A stretch of 8,526 nucleotides of DNA from a bacterium (GCA_037131655.1 JBAXQP010000107.1:1-8526); one strand, 5' to 3'. Counted from the stretch's first letter, positions 1 through 6,335 are shown. The notes: a model not told the origin generated them from the letters alone. Numbers and translations are program-made.

Positions 1-596
1 CCGCTGATTTTCGGGGCGATTGTTAGGAAGAGTTCATCGACAACCTTAGCGGCCAATAGGGAGCCATTAACGGTTGAGCCGCCTTCACATAGGAGGTGTT
101 TGACCTCGTATTGGCTGCGTAAGATGCTGACCATCTGGCGCACATCCAATTTGTTATCTCCGCAAAGATGTAACCGTGCGGTTTTGCGGATGGCGGCAGC
201 CTTTTCTTTATCCACACTTCTAGGCGCAAACACAATTGCTTGGCCGGGCTCATCAGTAAAGAAGCGTGTGTGGAGGGGTAAGTCACCGGAAGCGGTCATG
301 GTTACCCGCAAAACCCCTTCAGGATAATGGAGTTTTGGATCGATCCGAAGGGTTTCACTTCCAATCAGCGCCGCATCGGCGTTTCTTTGAAGCCTTCTCA
401 TGAGTATCTGATCGGTTTGACTACCCAACCCTTTCGCTGTCGTGCCGCGATCTGTTAAGAGGGTTTTGCCGTCAACCGAAGCAACCATATTGATAAAAAT
501 ATAAGGCCGATCTTCCGGCGGATCGGGGAAGTTTAACCGTTCGTAAAGCCGTTCAGGATCAATATTTGGTTCAATGAAATCCATCAATCGCTTCAT
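1..596 (-). CDS. RibD C-terminal / dihydrofolate-reductase-like reductase, partial (3' end beyond window)
   Basis: Reading the minus strand from the ATG at 596-594 gives 198 residues with no stop before the window edge. Residues 36-44 read NMVASVDGK, the N-terminal strand signature of the RibD-C fold. Residues 73-89 (ADAALIGSETLRIDPKL) match the conserved cofactor-side segment, and EGGSTVNGSLL (171-181) followed by VDELFLTIAPKISG is the C-terminal signature. The family uses NADPH to reduce a pyrimidine or pterin-like substrate, as in the second step of RibD in riboflavin synthesis (a cytosolic enzyme). No deaminase domain precedes it, so this is a stand-alone reductase whose substrate cannot be assigned; a riboflavin role is possible but unproven. 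Family members are usually about 220-240 residues, so only the last few dozen should be missing. A weak AGAAAG ribosome site lies about 8 bases upstream. It is transcribed divergently from the SLH porin gene. Confidence 0.85.
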   Translation of the reverse strand, partial: MKRLMDFIEPNIDPERLYERLNFPDPPEDRPYIFINMVASVDGKTLLTDRGTTAKGLGSQTDQILMRRLQRNADAALIGSETLRIDPKLHYPEGVLRVTMTASGDLPLHTRFFTDEPGQAIVFAPRSVDKEKAAAIRKTARLHLCGDNKLDVRQMVSILRSQYEVKHLLCEGGSTVNGSLLAAKVVDELFLTIAPKIS

Positions 597-690
597 GGTT
601 TTATCTTTCTAAAAGTTTATTAAAATTCCTGCTTAATAGCTATGATCCCAACCCTCATTGCGCTGGCTTTGAATTAAACCTATTTCTACT

Positions 691-719
691 ATTATACAGG
701 CATTCGTTATTTCGTGGAA
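691..719 (-). promoter_or_regulatory. Candidate promoter for the RibD-C reductase
   Basis: On the minus strand a perfect TATAAT -10 box (696-691) is preceded, 17 bases upstream, by TTCCAC, a poor -35 match (2 of 6). The predicted start would give a 5' leader of about 90 bases. It rests mainly on the -10 box in a gene-free, AT-rich divergent region, so it is tentative. Confidence 0.35.
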
Positions 720-748
720 GAATCAAATCATGTGTACACTTAAAATTA

Positions 749-778
749 TTGACGAGTATGCTGATACAATGATATAGT
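749..778 (+). promoter_or_regulatory. Promoter for the SLH porin gene
   Basis: TTGACG (749-754, 5 of 6 to the sigma-70 -35 consensus) and TATAGT (773-778, 5 of 6 to -10) are separated by 18 bases. The start site would be near 785, giving an mRNA leader of about 97 bases, a plausible length for an abundant outer-membrane protein. The leader contains the direct repeat CGTCCGG twice (787-793 and 800-806) but no riboswitch that I recognise. Confidence 0.55.
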
Positions 779-881
779 GGTAATTCGTCCGGCAAAGTCG
801 TCCGGGAAAATATATTAGAAGGTTCCTAAGTTATATGAGTTATTTCGCAGTAGTAAAAACTTTGTTTGGTCGTCAAAAAGT

Positions 882-2945
882 ATGATGATAAGGATAATGA
901 AAGTTATAATCAGTTTATTTGTGCTAAGCCTAACGCTAGCCGTGCTGGCGCCTATGGCTCAGGCACAAAATGATATGTTTAAAGATGTTCCCATTGCTCA
1001 CTGGGCTTATGAAGACATCAAGGTTTTGAAGGCGGATGGCCTATTAACGGGCTATCCCGGCGAAGTCTTTCTGGGCAATCATCCGATGACTCGCTATGAG
1101 TTCGCGACTGCTACCCGAGCAATGTATGAGAATCTTATCAAAAAGATCGGTGAGGTCAACTCCCTCTCTTTGCGCATCAAAGCTTTAGAAACCACCAGCA
1201 CAGGCAACAGTGTCACCGCTGAGTTGACTGCTTTGAAAGAGCAGCTCGCGGAGATGGCGTTGCTTAAGGACGATATCGCTCGCCTCAACAAGTTGGCAGA
1301 AGAGTTTGAGAAAGAACTGGCCAGCTTGGGCGTCAGTGTTCCGGAACTGACCGCTAGAACCACTGAGTTGGAAAGGCTTGTTAAAAAACTGTTAGAGCGA
1401 CCCCAGCCCATTGACATCCACGGAGACCTTTTCTTTGGCGCTCGAGCTGGACATGGCTCTGGAGACAATATCGGCATTGACCTAAACGGTATCGCTTTTG
1501 GGGTTGATACAAAAACCTTAGAGCCAACCACCAATCCCATTCACGATTTGCACATCGTCCATGAGTTAGGCATGAACGTAAAAGGCGACTTTGGAAACGG
1601 GGTGACTGCCAACGCTGAATTTATCGTCAGTAATTACCTGAATTATCTCGGGTCTGCCACTCAACCGTTCAATTTCGGAAGTAGCGGAACGTACATCGGC
1701 TTCACCCCCCCCGGTGGAGTAAGAATAGAGGATGTGGAAGACGTTGCCATTTATAGCGCCAATGTCGGTTTTGCTATTGGCACGCACGGTGGCGTTAACG
1801 CTCAGTTAGGCCGATTAGGCTATCAAGTTTCTCCATATACCTTCAAGCGTGTCGATCCGGATTGGTACTTTGATGTGCCTCGCTACGATAACGGTAACAT
1901 CTACTTTGATGGCGCCAAACTCGGTTTTGACTGGGGCGCGGTCAAATTAGACATGTTCGGCGGCAAGAATAATAACATTTCTGCAACCAATACAGAAAAC
2001 TACCAACGTATCACTGCGGGACAGTTTCCAAATTCCTATTATGTTGATGGGTTAGCAAAAGCATCCACTCGATTCTTCGAACCCGGTTCGAACCGACCGA
2101 CCGGCCTTCAGGACGGAGTTCTTGAAGTTGACACGACATTAGGCGCAGCGCTTAAGGTTGGTCTGACATCATCTGCAAATCTAGGTTTAACTTATATCGT
2201 TTTGGATGGAGTTCCTCTATTTGGAGACGGATATGGCATGCCATTCAATCGAGTTGCTATTATGGGTGGAAACGTAAATGCCCAAATACTGCCCAGCCTC
2301 TCAGTGAAAGCTGAATATGCTCAAACCGATGTGCTGCTCAACAATCGCAACATAGTTTCCAGCAACAACTGGGCGGCTGATGGTGGACTACGCTATAACA
2401 GCGGGGATACGTTCCATATCGGCGCAGGATATAAGGAAATTCGCCCCCTATTTGCTGCCCCCGGTTATTGGGGACGCATCGGCTTCTGGTACAACCCGGT
2501 TGACATCAAAGGCTTTACTGCGGATGCTCATTACAAGTTCAACGATGACTTCATGTTGTCTGCTAGCGGCGAGTTCTATCAGGGAACAGGACAGAACAAA
2601 TCTGGTACCACCCTAGTCGGCTTCTCGACAAAAGACAAAATCACCCGCTTGCTCGTTGATGGCACCTATCATTTGAACTCCGCATGGAGTTTGTCAGCCG
2701 GTTGGGAAGGCGTTATGTGGGACCTCAAGAACAATAACGCCACTGAATTCACCGGCGGCAAACCACGCGAAAATTACTACACTGTCGGCATGGGTTATCA
2801 ACTCGGCAATGATGCCTTATTGAAAATTATGTACCAAGTTGTAGACTATGACTCCAAGGGAGTAAGTCGTTTCAATGCCCCAGGTTCCCTTGAAGACAAC
2901 GCATCCGGCGGCCTGTTAGTAACCCAAGTCACCGTCAAGTTTTAG
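882..2945 (+). CDS. SLH-domain outer-membrane porin-like protein
   Basis: The 687-residue product begins with a signal peptide: a basic start, a hydrophobic stretch and a cleavage site after AQA at about residue 28. One SLH domain follows (about 33-85, with FKDVPIAHWAYEDIKVLKAD and the PMTRYEF ending typical of the family). Residues about 86-172 are heptad-rich and charged, likely a coiled coil. The rest is Gly/Asn/Tyr-rich with alternating strands and ends in VTQVTVKF, whose terminal Phe suits beta-barrel assembly. By analogy with OmpM, Som and SlpA-type proteins, the SLH domain would bind the peptidoglycan layer and the barrel would sit in the outer membrane, possibly as a porin that also ties the membrane to the wall. 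The start is uncertain. ATGs at 882, 885 and 897 are in frame, no good ribosome site precedes 882, and AAGG lies just 3 bases before 897; all of them keep the signal peptide. It has its own promoter and terminator. Confidence 0.9.
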   Translation: MMIRIMKVIISLFVLSLTLAVLAPMAQAQNDMFKDVPIAHWAYEDIKVLKADGLLTGYPGEVFLGNHPMTRYEFATATRAMYENLIKKIGEVNSLSLRIKALETTSTGNSVTAELTALKEQLAEMALLKDDIARLNKLAEEFEKELASLGVSVPELTARTTELERLVKKLLERPQPIDIHGDLFFGARAGHGSGDNIGIDLNGIAFGVDTKTLEPTTNPIHDLHIVHELGMNVKGDFGNGVTANAEFIVSNYLNYLGSATQPFNFGSSGTYIGFTPPGGVRIEDVEDVAIYSANVGFAIGTHGGVNAQLGRLGYQVSPYTFKRVDPDWYFDVPRYDNGNIYFDGAKLGFDWGAVKLDMFGGKNNNISATNTENYQRITAGQFPNSYYVDGLAKASTRFFEPGSNRPTGLQDGVLEVDTTLGAALKVGLTSSANLGLTYIVLDGVPLFGDGYGMPFNRVAIMGGNVNAQILPSLSVKAEYAQTDVLLNNRNIVSSNNWAADGGLRYNSGDTFHIGAGYKEIRPLFAAPGYWGRIGFWYNPVDIKGFTADAHYKFNDDFMLSASGEFYQGTGQNKSGTTLVGFSTKDKITRLLVDGTYHLNSAWSLSAGWEGVMWDLKNNNATEFTGGKPRENYYTVGMGYQLGNDALLKIMYQVVDYDSKGVSRFNAPGSLEDNASGGLLVTQVTVKF

Positions 2946-2958
2946 CTTATCAATAACC

Positions 2959-2997
2959 GTGCAGGGCAACTTCTATCCTAAATTTGCCCTGCACTTT
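2959..2997 (+). terminator. Rho-independent-like terminator after the SLH porin gene
   Basis: GTGCAGGGCAA (2959-2969) and TTGCCCTGCAC (2984-2994) form a perfect 11-bp stem with a 14-base loop, 13 bases after the stop codon. Only three T follow before AGG, so the U-tract is short. Position and stem quality favour a terminator, though it may be leaky or act mainly as a 3'-end stabiliser. Confidence 0.7.
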
Positions 2998-3150
2998 AGG
3001 TTAACGAAGCGCCATAAGGTCTGCCTTTCACTTTCGTCATCAACCACACTCGTCCTTCCTGCGAAGCTAGCGAACCACCACGGGATGTGCCGGTGCCTAT
3101 AAGCTCATCTTCCTGCCTTTGTATATGGGGACATTTTCGTGAATTCGAAC

Positions 3151-3178
3151 CCTATCACCTAAAACCTGTCACCTAATT
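3151..3178. repeat. Short heptamer-phased tandem repeat upstream of trpS
   Basis: Four consecutive 7-mers, CCTATCA, CCTAAAA, CCTGTCA and CCTAATT, each begin with CCT. They can also be read as a degenerate 14-mer repeated twice. This lies about 60 bases upstream of the trpS start in otherwise featureless intergenic sequence. It resembles the short tandem heptanucleotide repeats known from cyanobacterial intergenic DNA, but with four imperfect units it could be chance. Confidence 0.45.
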
Positions 3179-3241
3179 CCTTCCCCATTCTCCGCATGTG
3201 GGGTAAAACTATGCGTAGGTAATTAAAGCGGGAGATAGAAT

Positions 3242-4246
3242 ATGGCTAGACAGATTGCTTTGAGTGGGATGCAGCCGACGGGGCTGATCCATCTTGGACG
3301 TTTGGAAGGGGCGCTTCGGAATTGGGTGAGGATGCAGGATGAGTTTGAACAATATTCCTTTGTGGCGAACTGGCACTCGTATACGACACTTTTCAAGGAA
3401 CCTGAAGAGATAGCGCGAATGTCCCACATGTTGGCCATTGACTACATGGCGGTCGGACTTGACCCCAAAAAATGTACGATCTTCCTTCAATCCGATGTCA
3501 AACAACATGCTGAACTACATTTGCTGCTATCGATGATTACCCCTGTCGGGTGGCTCGAACGCCAGCCGACTTATAAAGATAAAATTGCCACGTTGACAGA
3601 TAAATACAACGAAGAAAACGTGGGAGAGTTTGTTTCCTATGGATTGCTTGGATATCCTCTCCTTCAAGCAGCCGATATTCTTATGTATCGTGCGAATGTG
3701 GTCCCTGTCGGCAAGGATCAAGCGCCTCATTTAGAGATTACACGAGAGATAGCCCGAAGGTTCAATGGTATCTATGGCGAGGTCTTTCCAGAGCCGCAGG
3801 CTTTAATTCCGGAAGAAACCGGCAATATTCCTGGTATAGACCGCCGCAAGATGAGCAGCTCCTATGGCAACGCCATTTTCATCTCGGATACGGCGGAAGA
3901 GGTTGCGGCGAAAGTTCAGCAGATGGTGACTACCGAAACAAAAATTCGCAAGACCGACCCGGGTATTCCTGAGAACTGCGTAGTCTGCAAGCTTCGTAAG
4001 ATTTACGATTCGGAGGGCTACAAGACCTCATGGGACGAAGATATACAAGGCGTGCGGGGCTGTCAGCAGAATAAGCGAGAGTTAACCGAGATTTTGAATA
4101 ATATGCTCGACCCCATTCGAAAGAAGCGTGAAGAGCTATTGGAAAACAAAGATTATGTAGCTCAGGTGCTTAAAGATGGAGCGGGAAAAGCAGGCGCCGC
4201 TGCCGAAGCGACGATGAAACTGGTCCGCGAAGCGATGAAGTTCTAG
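3242..4246 (+). CDS. trpS: Tryptophanyl-tRNA synthetase
   Basis: This cytosolic class I synthetase charges tRNA-Trp with tryptophan using ATP. The 334-residue length is normal for bacterial TrpRS. The PTGLIHLGR segment (12-20) carries the HIGH-type motif. The GYPLLQAADILMYRANVVPV segment with GKDQ (137-160) is the tryptophan-pocket signature, and RRKMSSSYGN holds KMSSS at 203-207. The C-terminal helical region (about 240-334) would bind the anticodon. A good ribosome site, GGGAG (3230-3234), lies 7 bases before the ATG. Cys246, Cys249 and Cys274 (NCVVCK and GCQQNK) fall where some TrpRS enzymes, as in Thermotoga, hold a 4Fe-4S cluster, but the full cysteine set is not visible. No T-box leader is seen upstream. 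The URO-D gene starts 13 bases after the stop, so the two are probably cotranscribed. Confidence 0.97.
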   Translation: MARQIALSGMQPTGLIHLGRLEGALRNWVRMQDEFEQYSFVANWHSYTTLFKEPEEIARMSHMLAIDYMAVGLDPKKCTIFLQSDVKQHAELHLLLSMITPVGWLERQPTYKDKIATLTDKYNEENVGEFVSYGLLGYPLLQAADILMYRANVVPVGKDQAPHLEITREIARRFNGIYGEVFPEPQALIPEETGNIPGIDRRKMSSSYGNAIFISDTAEEVAAKVQQMVTTETKIRKTDPGIPENCVVCKLRKIYDSEGYKTSWDEDIQGVRGCQQNKRELTEILNNMLDPIRKKREELLENKDYVAQVLKDGAGKAGAAAEATMKLVREAMKF

Positions 4247-4259
4247 GGGTAGAAGATTG

Positions 4260-5357
4260 ATGACCAAACGCCAACGATTTATCGAAACCGTTACCTTCGG
4301 CTCCCCCGACAAACCGGCTTCTGGGGAGCTATTTGGCTTTGACGCGACTAACGAGAGGTGGGTACGTGAAGGACTTCCTGCCGATGTGATCGATCTGGAA
4401 AAGTACTTCGACATTGATTTCATCGTTGCCAGCCCCTGTGTCAATGTCAATCTCGAGCCAATTCCCGCTTATCCATTACGGGTGATTGAAGAGACTGATC
4501 AGCACATCATCGAAGCTAAAGGGCGTGAGGTTGTCCGCCGAAAGAAAGACCAAAGCGGGCCTGGGATGCCGCAATGGTTAAGTTACCCACTGCAATCGCG
4601 TGAGGATTGGGAAACTGATTGGAAGTGGAGATTAGATCCCGACATTCCCGACCGACTGCCTGATATTGAAGCCAGAGTGGATGAATATAATAGCCAAGAG
4701 TATCCCTTGGGCATCTGGATTGGCAGCTCCTATGGATATATGCGCAATTGGTGGGGGGTTGAGAATGTGTCCACTCTTTTTTATGACGACCCCGCTCTCA
4801 TCGAGGAGATGATTGAAAGCATCACCCATTTATCGCTGCAGACTCTCAAGCGCGTTCTCTCTTATGGCATTAAGTTGGATTATGTTTGTTTTTGGGAGGA
4901 TATGGCATACAAAGGCGGGCCTTTGATCTCGCCAGCCATGTTCAAAAAGTACTGTTCGCCCTATTATCGAAAGGTAATGGATGTTGTCACTTCCACCGGT
5001 ATTAAAGTTGCGCTCGTTGATTCGGATGGCGATATACGGCAACTAATTCCATACTGGCTGGATGTAGGGATTAACATGGTCATGCCCATGGAAGTGGCCA
5101 GCGGGATGAACGTGATTGAAATTAGAAAAGAGTATGGCAAGCGGTTGGCTTTCTTTGGAGGCATCGATAAAAGAGCTTTGGCAGGGACGAAAGAAGATGT
5201 TCGCAAAGAGGTGGTTCCCAAACTCGAAGCGTGTTTTGCCGATGGCGGTTATATCCCCGCTTGCGACCATAAAATTCCGCCCAACGTGCCTTATGAAAAT
5301 TATCTTTACTTCCGCGAGCTTGTAAATGAGGTCACCGAACGTTTCTATGGTGGCTAA
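4260..5357 (+). CDS. Uroporphyrinogen decarboxylase (URO-D) superfamily protein, not HemE
   Basis: The 365-residue product has the URO-D TIM-barrel landmarks: EDMAYKGGPLISPAMF (213-228), DSDGD (254-258), PMEVASGMN (276-284), FFGGID (298-303) and DHKIPPNVPYENYLYF (336-351). True HemE starts with an arginine-rich RPVWMMRQAGR-type motif that binds the tetrapyrrole carboxylates. Here the equivalent region reads GSPDKPASGELFGF, so haem synthesis is unlikely. Relatives include corrinoid or coenzyme-M methyltransferases (MtaA-like) and many uncharacterised paralogues; the classic His-x-Cys zinc motif of MtaA is not obvious, so no reaction is assigned. Start: a TTG at 4257 is directly followed by an ATG at 4260. 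I chose the ATG; AGGGG (4244-4248) and AGAAG (4251-4255) lie upstream. With 13 bases after trpS and no terminator between, it is probably in the trpS transcript. No dedicated methyltransferase or corrinoid protein is adjacent. Confidence 0.88.
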   Translation: MTKRQRFIETVTFGSPDKPASGELFGFDATNERWVREGLPADVIDLEKYFDIDFIVASPCVNVNLEPIPAYPLRVIEETDQHIIEAKGREVVRRKKDQSGPGMPQWLSYPLQSREDWETDWKWRLDPDIPDRLPDIEARVDEYNSQEYPLGIWIGSSYGYMRNWWGVENVSTLFYDDPALIEEMIESITHLSLQTLKRVLSYGIKLDYVCFWEDMAYKGGPLISPAMFKKYCSPYYRKVMDVVTSTGIKVALVDSDGDIRQLIPYWLDVGINMVMPMEVASGMNVIEIRKEYGKRLAFFGGIDKRALAGTKEDVRKEVVPKLEACFADGGYIPACDHKIPPNVPYENYLYFRELVNEVTERFYGG

Positions 5358-5375
5358 GCATACTTGTTCTGGGGT

Positions 5376-5402
5376 TTAGCACTTGACAAGTTCGAGTGCT
5401 AA
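5376..5402. promoter_or_regulatory. CIRCE operator (HrcA heat-shock repressor site)
   Basis: TTAGCACTT (5376-5384), nine bases, then GAGTGCTAA (5394-5402) matches the CIRCE consensus TTAGCACTC-N9-GAGTGCTAA at 17 of 18 arm positions, including the exact 9-base spacer. The symmetry extends by one further T/A pair (5375 and 5403). CIRCE is bound by the HrcA repressor, which releases on heat shock. It overlaps the promoter below, with the -35 box running from the left arm into the spacer, as expected for a repressor that blocks polymerase. It usually controls groESL or hrcA-grpE-dnaK, and none of these is here. Confidence 0.9.
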
Positions 5403-5411
5403 AGGTATGTT
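5383..5411 (+). promoter_or_regulatory. Sigma-70-type promoter of fmdB, embedded in CIRCE
   Basis: A perfect TTGACA -35 box (5383-5388) is followed by a 17-base spacer and TATGTT (5406-5411, 4 of 6 to the -10 consensus). The start would be near 5418, giving a leader of about 20 bases that still includes the ribosome site GAGGTGAT (5426-5433). The -35 box and most of the spacer lie inside the operator. Confidence 0.75.
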
Positions 5412-5437
5412 TATAGAAGATGAATGAGGTGATGTGA

Positions 5438-5710
5438 ATGCCTACTTATGGATATAAATGCACTAAATGTGAAAATCAATTTGATGTTGTACATAGCGCT
5501 CATGCCCCAGCAGTGGAAGAATGCCCAAGCTGCGGCGGCAAAGTAAAGAAAGTATTCTACCCTGTTGGGATCATGTTTAAAGGCCCCGGTTTCCATGTGA
5601 ATGATTATAAGAGTGGAAACGGCGCAGATCCTGCTGCTTCAAAGGAACCAGCAAGCTGTCCCGGCAACCCCGACAAGCCGGCATGCAGCAGTTGTGATCT
5701 TAAGGAGTAG
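5438..5710 (+). CDS. FmdB-family putative zinc-ribbon protein under CIRCE control
   Basis: The 90-residue protein starts MPTYGYKC, the hallmark of the FmdB/CxxC_CxxC_SSSS family. Cys8-x2-Cys11 and Cys29-x2-Cys32 form the zinc-ribbon knuckles. The family segment GIMFKGPGFHVNDY (44-57) follows. The tail is Ala/Pro/Ser-rich and carries an extra Cys74 and Cys83-x2-Cys86 (CPGNPDKPACSSC), which might bind a second metal. FmdB was named as a regulator near formamidase genes, but the wider family has no proven function. The start is fixed by GAGGTGAT, an almost complete anti-SD match, with GAGG 8 bases before the ATG. The gene is bracketed by the CIRCE promoter and a strong terminator, so it is likely a monocistronic, heat-inducible gene. 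I infer a role linked to protein or ribosome quality control, from regulation alone. Confidence 0.92.
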   Translation: MPTYGYKCTKCENQFDVVHSAHAPAVEECPSCGGKVKKVFYPVGIMFKGPGFHVNDYKSGNGADPAASKEPASCPGNPDKPACSSCDLKE

Positions 5711-5718
5711 TCAACTTC

Positions 5719-5757
5719 AAAGGGAGAGAACTCGGTACTCTCCCTTTTTTATTTTTT
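5719..5757 (+). terminator. Strong rho-independent terminator of fmdB
   Basis: AAAGGGAGAG (5719-5728) and CTCTCCCTTT (5738-5747) form a perfect 10-bp stem with a 9-base loop. They are followed by a T-run that continues to 5757 with a single A interruption. It starts 8 bases after the fmdB stop and separates it from the membrane-protein gene. Confidence 0.92.
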
Positions 5758-5792
5758 CCTTCCCCAGCAAACTAAATAGGTTATTAGCGCTT

Positions 5793-5821
5793 TTGCATCC
5801 TAATGAGCTAATTGGCATGAT
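5793..5821 (+). promoter_or_regulatory. Possible promoter for the small membrane protein
   Basis: TTGCAT (5793-5798), a 17-base spacer and CATGAT (5816-5821) sit after the fmdB terminator, with TG one base before the -10 as in extended -10 promoters. Each box matches only 3-4 of 6 positions, so this is weak. A promoter is expected somewhere here because the terminator closes the preceding unit. Confidence 0.25.
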
Positions 5822-5852
5822 GGTTGCTTTTCTTAAAACAGGGGGGAAGATA

Positions 5853-6170
5853 ATGCAAATAATGATGAAGCAAAGATTAATGAAAGAGAACTTATGGCTA
5901 ATCGGCGTGACTATGGCCGATTTGATTAGTACGATTATTCTTATTGGAATGGGCTTATGCAGAGAAATGAACCCGATCATGAACTATTTCCTGCAAATAG
6001 GGTGGACACCTTTTATCGCATTTAAACTTGCAACCATTGTACTTGCCGTCAGTGTTACCGAGTGGTATCGCAAACATGACGAAATTTTTATCCGCCGATG
6101 GCTCCGGATTGGAGTAGTTAGCTACGTTGGAGTTTGGAGTATCTGGTTCACGGCGGCGAACTTAAGGTAA
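5853..6170 (+). CDS. Small three-helix membrane protein, DUF5658-like
   Basis: The 105-residue product has three probable membrane helices at about 15-35, 52-69 and 84-101. The first contains ADLISTIILIG and is followed by EMNPIMNYFL. This Asp...Ser-Thr...Glu-x-Asn-Pro arrangement is what I recall of the DUF5658 family, whose function is unknown. A basic loop (WYRKHDEIFIRRWLR, 71-85) joins helices 2 and 3. The open frame extends upstream to 5601 through fmdB and its terminator, but that part is not genuine coding sequence. In-frame ATGs at 5817 and 5820 exist, yet the purine-rich GGGGGGAAGA at 5841-5850 points to the ATG at 5853. It stands alone between a terminator and a large hairpin. No transport or enzyme function can be claimed. 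Confidence 0.72.
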   Translation: MQIMMKQRLMKENLWLIGVTMADLISTIILIGMGLCREMNPIMNYFLQIGWTPFIAFKLATIVLAVSVTEWYRKHDEIFIRRWLRIGVVSYVGVWSIWFTAANLR

Positions 6171-6206
6171 CTGAAAGTAGATTTTCATGTCGGATACAGG
6201 TCAGGC

Positions 6207-6246
6207 CGCAGGGTCGGGGCGCTCAGTTAAGCGTTCCGACCCTGCG
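6207..6246 (+). terminator. Long GC-rich hairpin after the DUF5658-like gene (terminator-like, weak U-tract)
   Basis: Bases 6207-6223 pair with 6230-6246 to give 17 consecutive pairs around a six-base loop (CAGTTA). Two of the pairs are G-U in the + strand RNA (6218-6235 and 6219-6234); the minus-strand RNA would have A-C mismatches there, so the structure favours the + transcript. It begins 36 bases after the stop codon. Only three T occur downstream (6251-6253), so it may be a rho-aided terminator, a 3'-end stabiliser or a dispersed palindrome rather than a classic intrinsic terminator. Confidence 0.6.
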
Positions 6247-6323
6247 ATCGTTTATGTCTGCCGTAAGTACCTCAAGGACGAAGCATAGAGACAAGTTCGT
6301 TTCCTGGTTAAGCATCACACGGG

Positions 6324-6329
6324 TATAAT
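6324..6329 (+). promoter_or_regulatory. -10 box placing the nitrilase transcript start at its ATG (leaderless)
   Basis: A perfect TATAAT ends six bases before the start codon, so the expected start site coincides with the A of the ATG at 6336. No convincing -35 box lies 16-19 bases upstream. No Shine-Dalgarno sequence precedes the ATG; the nearest purine run is GGG at 6321-6323. This is the usual arrangement of leaderless genes. Confidence 0.55.
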
Positions 6330-6335
6330 TCATGA

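Noticed and set aside
2076..2094. TTCGAACC-C-GGTTCGAA palindrome, which resembles a tRNA T-arm
   Set aside because: It lies inside the SLH porin reading frame (encoding FEPGSNR), and no acceptor stem, D-arm or anticodon arm can be built around it. A 17-base palindrome in coding sequence is kept only as a curiosity.
3098..3103. TATAAG as a trpS promoter -10 box
   Set aside because: No -35-like sequence lies 16-19 bases upstream. I could not support any specific promoter for trpS in the 2998-3241 stretch.
3183..3203. CCCCA/TGGGG hairpin before trpS as a terminator or T-box antiterminator
   Set aside because: Only five pairs with an 11-base loop, no T-run, and no T-box consensus or specifier structure in the preceding bases.
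5601..5852. Upstream extension of the DUF5658-like frame through fmdB
   Set aside because: It overlaps fmdB in another frame and crosses its terminator; the residues have low-complexity, non-family character, and a purine-rich ribosome site precedes the ATG at 5853.
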